From positions 682,001 to 746,000 of the forward strand of contig OZ221973.1 of assembly GCA_965119745.1 (NCBI GenBank): a stretch of 64,000 bases of DNA, read 5' to 3'. Origin of the DNA: CAJFUR01 sp904420575. Its GTDB lineage: Bacteria; Actinomycetota; Coriobacteriia; Coriobacteriales; Eggerthellaceae. The notes beneath the pieces were generated by a model. It was not told the DNA's origin and ran no database searches. It saw nothing but the letters and a program-made list of their open reading frames with translations. Shown in pieces: positions 60,401 to 64,000 of the stretch. The first letter of the stretch is position 1. Each line of letters begins with the position of its first letter. The translations under genes were made by a program, and so were the position numbers.

Positions 60401-63400
60401 ACCGCATAGCCGGTCACGCTCAGGCTGGCGTCGCCGCCTATCTGGCCGACGGCGCGCTGCTGCTTTTTCCAGTCGTCGCCCTGCAGCCCCTCCAGCACGC
60501 TGCCTTCGCCGCCGCCGAAAACGGACCCCTGCACCGTATGGCCTTGCGTCGTGCTTGTCAGCGAAGAGGCCACGTCGCCGGTGACGACGCCCAAGGCGCT
60601 GCCGCCGAAGACCGTCCCGGAAATGGCGGCGTCCTGGATGGAAAGCCGCACGTCTCCCGTGATCTTCGCCATGCTTGTGCAGTCGTGGCCCTTCGCGACG
60701 ACGCCCTGGCTGCCGCCGTACACGTTCCCGTTGATGGTGGCGTTTTCGATGGAGAGGCGAACGTCGCCCACGATCTGCGCGAGCGCGTTGGCGTCGGGAT
60801 TGCCGGACAGATAGGCCGCCGTGCCCGCCCCTCCGCCGTACACGTCGGCATCGATGGTGCCGCCCGTGATGTTGACGGTGCTGCTGCCGTACAGGTTGCC
60901 GGCTTCCAGACAGGCGCGAAGGGCGCTGCCTGCCGGCACGCCCGAGGACTGGCCGTATCCGCCGCCATAGAGCCTGCCTTCGATGGTGCCGCCGGAAATG
61001 TTGACCTGCACGTCCACGGCGTTCGAGACGGTGCCGGCTTCGGGGTCCCCCGCACCGGTGACGCCGCCCGCGCCGGCAGCGAACAGGCCGGTCAGCATGT
61101 TCTTGGCGTTGTTCTTCCCCAGCGACTCGAGAGGGCCGATGGTCCCGCCGCTCACGTTGATCTCGATGTCGGGCCGCCCCTCCGGCGTCTTGCTCGACGA
61201 CCTGAAGCGCGAGTCCACGCTCAGATCGGCGTTGCCGGTGTAGCGGCCCAGGCAGCCGCCGTACAGCTGGGCGACCGAGCCGCCCGCCATGTTCACCTGC
61301 ACGCTGCCGACGAAGTCGTTGTTGGGGTACGCCGTGCCACCGCCGTTCACGCTGCGCGGGTAGCCGATGCTCGACCCCAGCACGAGCGGCACCACGCCGT
61401 CCTTCAGGTTGATGACGGCGTTGCAATAGATGGTGCCATCGGTCTGACCGCCGCAGAGCTGGCCGATGTCGCACGTCAGCTTGCCGTCGGCCGCCATCTG
61501 GCTTTGGCTCTCCGCGATGTCCACGGTGACGGCCACGTTGAAGGGCTCGTCTTCGGTGCCGAACTGGTTGTGCGAATCCCGGTTGACCGAGGAGTTTCCG
61601 TTGGCGGCGGAGCCGAAGTTGCGGCCGCCCGCGATGATGCGTCCGTAGGATCCGCTCCTGACGACGATCTCGCACGTCCCTCTGCTCTGGTCGTAGCCCG
61701 TACCCACCGGCTCGTCGTAGTTCGCATAGCCGCCGACGATGTTGAAGTCCTGCGTGTTCGTGCCTGCCAGCAGGCCATACGAATTGATCGCAGCCGAAGT
61801 TTGGCGATAGCCCTCCATACGCACGCCGGTGTCCATGGTGAGGGAGTGACCTTGGCAGTACACATAACCGATCGCCCAACCGCCGGTGGTGTCGGCGGCG
61901 CTGAGCGTGATGTCCTTGAACGCAGTGTCGGCGAACAGGAGCTTGCCCTTCACGACCGTGCTGTCGGCACCAGGATGGGCGCTCGTGCTCGTGTTGTAGA
62001 GACTCAAATAGGCACCGTTCGCGGCGCGATAGTCGTGATCGGCGTCGGCATCGTAGGAGGTGATGGTGGCCGGCTTGCTGAACGTGGACTCGTCGTAGCC
62101 GTATTCGGTGTCGGCATAGGCGTCCATCACCACGATGACGTTGTCCTCGCGTTTGACGTCTTCCTTGAGCAGCGTGTAGGCTTTCTGGAACGTGGCGACC
62201 GGCTTGGCTGGCTCGAAACCGCTGTTGTTGTCGTCGCCTGCGTCCATGCTCAGATAGACGGTCCGCCCCGAGACGTTGGTCGCCAATTCTGCGGACAGCC
62301 CGGAAAACGCGCTGCTTTGGGCGACCACCTTGAAACTCTCGTATCCGGCGAACTGGTCCTTCTCCAGCGTTGCGCCGGAAGCGGAAAGCCTGACCTCCGT
62401 GCCGTCCTTCACGCCGTACCAGGCATAGGAGAAATCCTCCACGGTGAAGCCGGCCGACGCGCTGCGAAGGATGACCGTCAGCTTGACGACCTCGCCCTGC
62501 GCATTGCGCTCCTTCGTCATGGAGAAGTCGAGCTGTGCCGCTGCCACCGTTGCGGCATCGGTGCAGATCACCGCGCCCCCGTCGAGCAGCTGCAGCTCGA
62601 CGGCCTGTTCCTGGTCGGTGATGGGCGTCTGGAAGCCGGTCCCGGAACCCGCCGACTGGCCGTCGACCAACCAGGAGAGGTCGGCCGCCTGCTCGTCGTC
62701 CGCGCCGTAGAACCCGTACAACGCCGCCGCGAAGACCGCCTGCCCTCCATCGGGCGACAGCACCTGTATGGTCGCCCCGCGATGGTCGAGCACCAGCGTG
62801 GTGCCACGGGGAAGCGTGGCGACGCGCCAGGCGCTGCCCAAGGCGGCAAGCGCCTGATCGCGGTTGCCGGCCGTCAGACGCGGCGCAGCGGCATAGCTCC
62901 CGTCCGCATTCCACACGCCCGCGCCGCAGTTGTAGGTGCCGTTCACGGCGGCGCCTCCCAGCCCTTCGGCCGTCCCGGCGTGCCAGCAGCCTGAGGCGCG
63001 TGCGGCAGCCAAGGACGACATGGCGGCGGCGCTGGTTTCGTTGGCGCTGCTGCGTGCGCCGCCGACGACCGGACCGACGAATCCCGCCCCGCTCACGTTT
63101 CCGTCGAACAGGCTGTCGACGACGCTCGCCGCGGCGGCGGCACGCTCGCGTATGCGTCCGACGATGCCGCCCGTGAACGCCTGGACCGGCGTCCCGCTCG
63201 AAACCTTGAAGTCTCCGAAATCGGCGCCGGCCACGACGAGGGCGTTCACGACGCTGCAATCGGACACGGCGACCGTGGCGGCGGGGCTCCCCTTGCTCGG
63301 CCCCGAATAGTAGTCGCCGACCAAGCCGCCGACGGCATAGTTGTTCGTGTCCGTGCGCGTGCCGGAAAACATGTCCTGCACGGACACGTCGATCGCGTTG

Positions 63401-63942
63401 CACCCGCTTATGTTCGTGTTCACCGCCAAGCCGACGAGCGTGCCCGCCATGAGGTCGGCCCCGGCCCGGGAAGTTCCTGCGACGTACGCGTTTTGAAGCG
63501 TGAGGTCTTTGATGGTGGCCCCGTTCGTGGCCCCGAAGAAGCCCGCGTACCAGATGCCGGCGTTCGTGGAGAACGAAGACACCGTGAAGTTCTTGATGGT
63601 GTGCCCGTTGCCGTCGAACATGCCACGGAAGCCAGATCCGCTATCGTCGTTGAAGCCCGACGGCTTGCCGATGGGGGTCCATTCGGCGCCGCCCAGGTCG
63701 ATGTCGGCCATCAGGACGTAGGACACCGTGCTGTCCCCCGCCTTGACGGCCCGCAGTTCGTCGGCCGTGGTGATGGGCACCGGGTCGGCCGCCCATGCCT
63801 TCGTGGACGCCAGGCCGCCGACGAAGGGAGCCGCGCACACGGCGCACACGGCCAGGCAGAGGGCGCACGCGAAGACGACGAGACGTGCAAGCGTGCGAGC
63901 GCTCCGGAGGCATGGCGTGCGTTCGCATGGTTCGTATGTCAT
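57346..63942 (-). CDS. Giant secreted adhesin-like protein heading the type IV pilus operon (frameshifted)
   Basis: A protein of 2,198 residues as it stands, or about 2,340 if one base is restored at 57463-57466. The signal peptide is RTLARLVVFACALCLAVCAV onward. A GLUG-like N-terminal region (ITTADELRAVKAG, WTPIGKPSGF, FDGNGHTIKNF) is followed by Ig-like stretches, and then a long run of beta-helix-like repeats with the signature GSVFGGG or GNVYGGS (about residues 1000-1500). The C-terminal third has beta-sandwich features. No LPxTG signal is found. ATG 63942 has AGGGGG 8 nt upstream. Position and coupling suggest a pilus-tip or pilus-associated adhesin, which is inference. Confidence 0.85.
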   Translation of the reverse strand: MTYEPCERTPCLRSARTLARLVVFACALCLAVCAVCAAPFVGGLASTKAWAADPVPITTADELRAVKAGDSTVSYVLMADIDLGGAEWTPIGKPSGFNDDSGSGFRGMFDGNGHTIKNFTVSSFSTNAGIWYAGFFGATNGATIKDLTLQNAYVAGTSRAGADLMAGTLVGLAVNTNISGCNAIDVSVQDMFSGTRTDTNNYAVGGLVGDYYSGPSKGSPAATVAVSDCSVVNALVVAGADFGDFKVSSGTPVQAFTGGIVGRIRERAAAAASVVDSLFDGNVSGAGFVGPVVGGARSSANETSAAAMSSLAAARASGCWHAGTAEGLGGAAVNGTYNCGAGVWNADGSYAAAPRLTAGNRDQALAALGSAWRVATLPRGTTLVLDHRGATIQVLSPDGGQAVFAAALYGFYGADDEQAADLSWLVDGQSAGSGTGFQTPITDQEQAVELQLLDGGAVICTDAATVAAAQLDFSMTKERNAQGEVVKLTVILRSASAGFTVEDFSYAWYGVKDGTEVRLSASGATLEKDQFAGYESFKVVAQSSAFSGLSAELATNVSGRTVYLSMDAGDDNNSGFEPAKPVATFQKAYTLLKEDVKREDNVIVVMDAYADTEYGYDESTFSKPATITSYDADADHDYRAANGAYLSLYNTSTSAHPGADSTVVKGKLLFADTAFKDITLSAADTTGGWAIGYVYCQGHSLTMDTGVRMEGYRQTSAAINSYGLLAGTNTQDFNIVGGYANYDEPVGTGYDQSRGTCEIVVRSGSYGRIIAGGRNFGSAANGNSSVNRDSHNQFGTEDEPFNVAVTVDIAESQSQMAADGKLTCDIGQLCGGQTDGTIYCNAVINLKDGVVPLVLGSSIGYPRSVNGGGTAYPNNDFVGSVQVNMAGGSVAQLYGGCLGRYTGNADLSVDSRFRSSSKTPEGRPDIEINVSGGTIGPLESLGKNNAKNMLTGLFAAGAGGVTGAGDPEAGTVSNAVDVQVNISGGTIEGRLYGGGYGQSSGVPAGSALRACLEAGNLYGSSTVNITGGTIDADVYGGGAGTAAYLSGNPDANALAQIVGDVRLSIENATINGNVYGGSQGVVAKGHDCTSMAKITGDVRLSIQDAAISGTVFGGSALGVVTGDVASSLTSTTQGHTVQGSVFGGGEGSVLEGLQGDDWKKQQRAVGQIGGDASLSVTGYAVGGDVFGGGKVGAVLGKASTVVEGASVAGAVYGGGEGSYLGEDNDDLALQTIVGWVAGDVSLELGGGAHVDGNVFGGGNLGVVGDGAPSSGVVPYTVNGPAAVSVRVRTATIGGSVFGGGAGSAAAAGQMPRLLGAVFGTSAVTVHEGTIGSDVFGGGDQSYTYAPLDASGQSLQATSVVVNAGDGIYVHEDDGRVAEGAGDGIREVDVPAGVSGEERIISVGGSVFGGGNIADAHTVSANNYTVYGATEVFVKGVGVGFTNDSRGGVYGDGNLSRAYGERFVTLIDLATRLDDGTLASKSFLSLQRANRAIVHHCSVYLKGAKDLVNESDTTLYSLNRIDDLNVYANSTVQFDTVVNGLGNLYSDVLPNRTFTSTWDGLAVGGFGDNVTDQEKASYRAFCEGNAAQGTWTDAKGAAHDTANTIIVNNGKWLDVKESNDTSNAGYGTVTGLFALVSDTAAEGGAFVFGQYRPADSTGTFVSLNKSSDADAYLDLYTKPTKDADGTECRVWFIKGQTYRYERDLKAFTTSSTASIQVLLPVEQADEGTQLRVGDAGIAITGGLDNLQKSVDKGAEDKFAVHMTLGSGMLASDALPFYEGASTWPGYDFGSYVAGESPALMPATITINLDELGADEELKTQSGTIEFDLVSTDEKTYHFKITVVLDRAYASAYEKVHYGRVYENIAVENATPITPTSAYTAQFTTTYSPGAYRSDIQTYLKSGTTADIQGENHDSVFPQGTKITMVDITNPARPAYYYHECKSPETSIPLTEFASMATGQSYANPRGNTVIVEDLLFVVDYAQANPWNGGYDGQRAGATYLALDHLYGSAGKQNDILCYTRTNDQGETEERKNNLWNAFTVSSTTDDDYLEARLLNPDNAASANRVKVGHTDNFMYDTYTTRLELDVDSSCVSTLYDENEVMLQLWLEGKGDRGGADYRNRSFPLGTKVVVKRSDGTVADERYFNEQGTDGTAEGFVLVNLGTAWIEPIPSSCRSRGTSRADPWIPCSIGAKPRHPTNTG
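57463..57466 (-). other. Frameshift site in a C4 (G4 on the coding strand) tract
   Basis: Upstream the frame reads FVLVNLG; downstream the other frame reads DRLDRTYTVELQ. Adding one G restores NLGDRLDRTYTVELQ and a total of 2,341 codons from 63942 to 56921. Homopolymer indel, assembly error and phase variation are all possible. Confidence 0.8.
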
Positions 63943-64000
63943 GACGCCTGCCCCCTTCCTCATGCCGGGCCCACCGCGAAGTTGCCCGACGACAACGGCA

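Noticed and set aside
59149..62994. Open frame of 1,281 codons on the plus strand
   Set aside because: It runs antisense through the repeats of the giant adhesin; the GC-rich codon pattern of that gene keeps this frame open, and it lacks a ribosome site and protein-like composition.
59525..63403. Open frame of 1,292 codons on the minus strand in another frame
   Set aside because: Arg/Gly-rich shadow of the giant adhesin gene; no domain and no start signal.

Overview
The window is high-GC DNA with a Coriobacteriia (Eggerthellaceae-like) character. Signs of this are a Tat-exported molybdopterin oxidoreductase with a four-cluster iron-sulfur partner, indolepyruvate:ferredoxin oxidoreductase, a nickel regulator beside a hydrogenase maturation gene, Gram-positive-type sortase and lipoprotein signals, and a monoderm type IV pilus locus without an outer-membrane secretin. 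The genus cannot be fixed from the sequence alone.

Layout. 1-4.9 kb: a partial membrane protein, a 2[4Fe-4S] ferredoxin, hypE, nikR with a small partner gene, a divergent unknown gene and a phosphohexomutase. 4.9-6.5 kb: a gene-free, repeat-rich stretch. 6.5-12.7 kb: galE, a small XRE regulator (copy 1 of 3), a two-subunit molybdenum oxidoreductase and a divergent Crp/Fnr-type regulator. 12.9-21.6 kb: a transport island (ECF S component, EcfT, fused double EcfA ATPase, AraC regulator, two half-size ABC transporters) followed by a TetR gene. 21.7-26.5 kb: a peptide/nickel-type ABC importer whose substrate-binding protein gene is interrupted by an in-frame TGA. 26.6-30.4 kb: XRE copies 2 and 3, a VanZ-like gene and its truncated duplicate, flanking an AlbA/Schlafen-like gene. 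30.6-35.6 kb: an RNHCP protein, tRNA-Gly(CCC), a phosphoglycolate phosphatase-like HAD protein, a sodium:solute symporter and PaaK. 36-45 kb: a 1,403-residue sortase-type surface protein, iorBA, purE and a TetR/tatA divergent pair. 45.5-64 kb: tRNA-Phe(GAA) and a type IV pilus locus (pilO, pilN, pilM, pilD, pilins, pilC, pilT, pilB, three minor pilin-like genes and a giant adhesin-like protein).

How genes work together. The AraC gene sits inside the ECF/ABC island, and related CCAAACGG-type boxes occur before both transport operons; this suggests one metallophore- or nutrient-responsive regulon. The type IV pilus genes from the giant protein to pilC are almost gapless. The giant protein reaches its natural stop, 4 bp before the next gene, only if one base is restored in a C4 tract, so it looks like a pilus-associated adhesin that is frameshifted or phase-variable. 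iorBA and paaK would handle aryl pyruvates and aryl acetates. tatA and the Tat-dependent oxidoreductase and lipoprotein belong to the same export route.

The least explained element is a dispersed module of a leaderless-looking XRE gene plus a convergent VanZ-like gene. It is complete once and truncated in two different ways at the other two sites.
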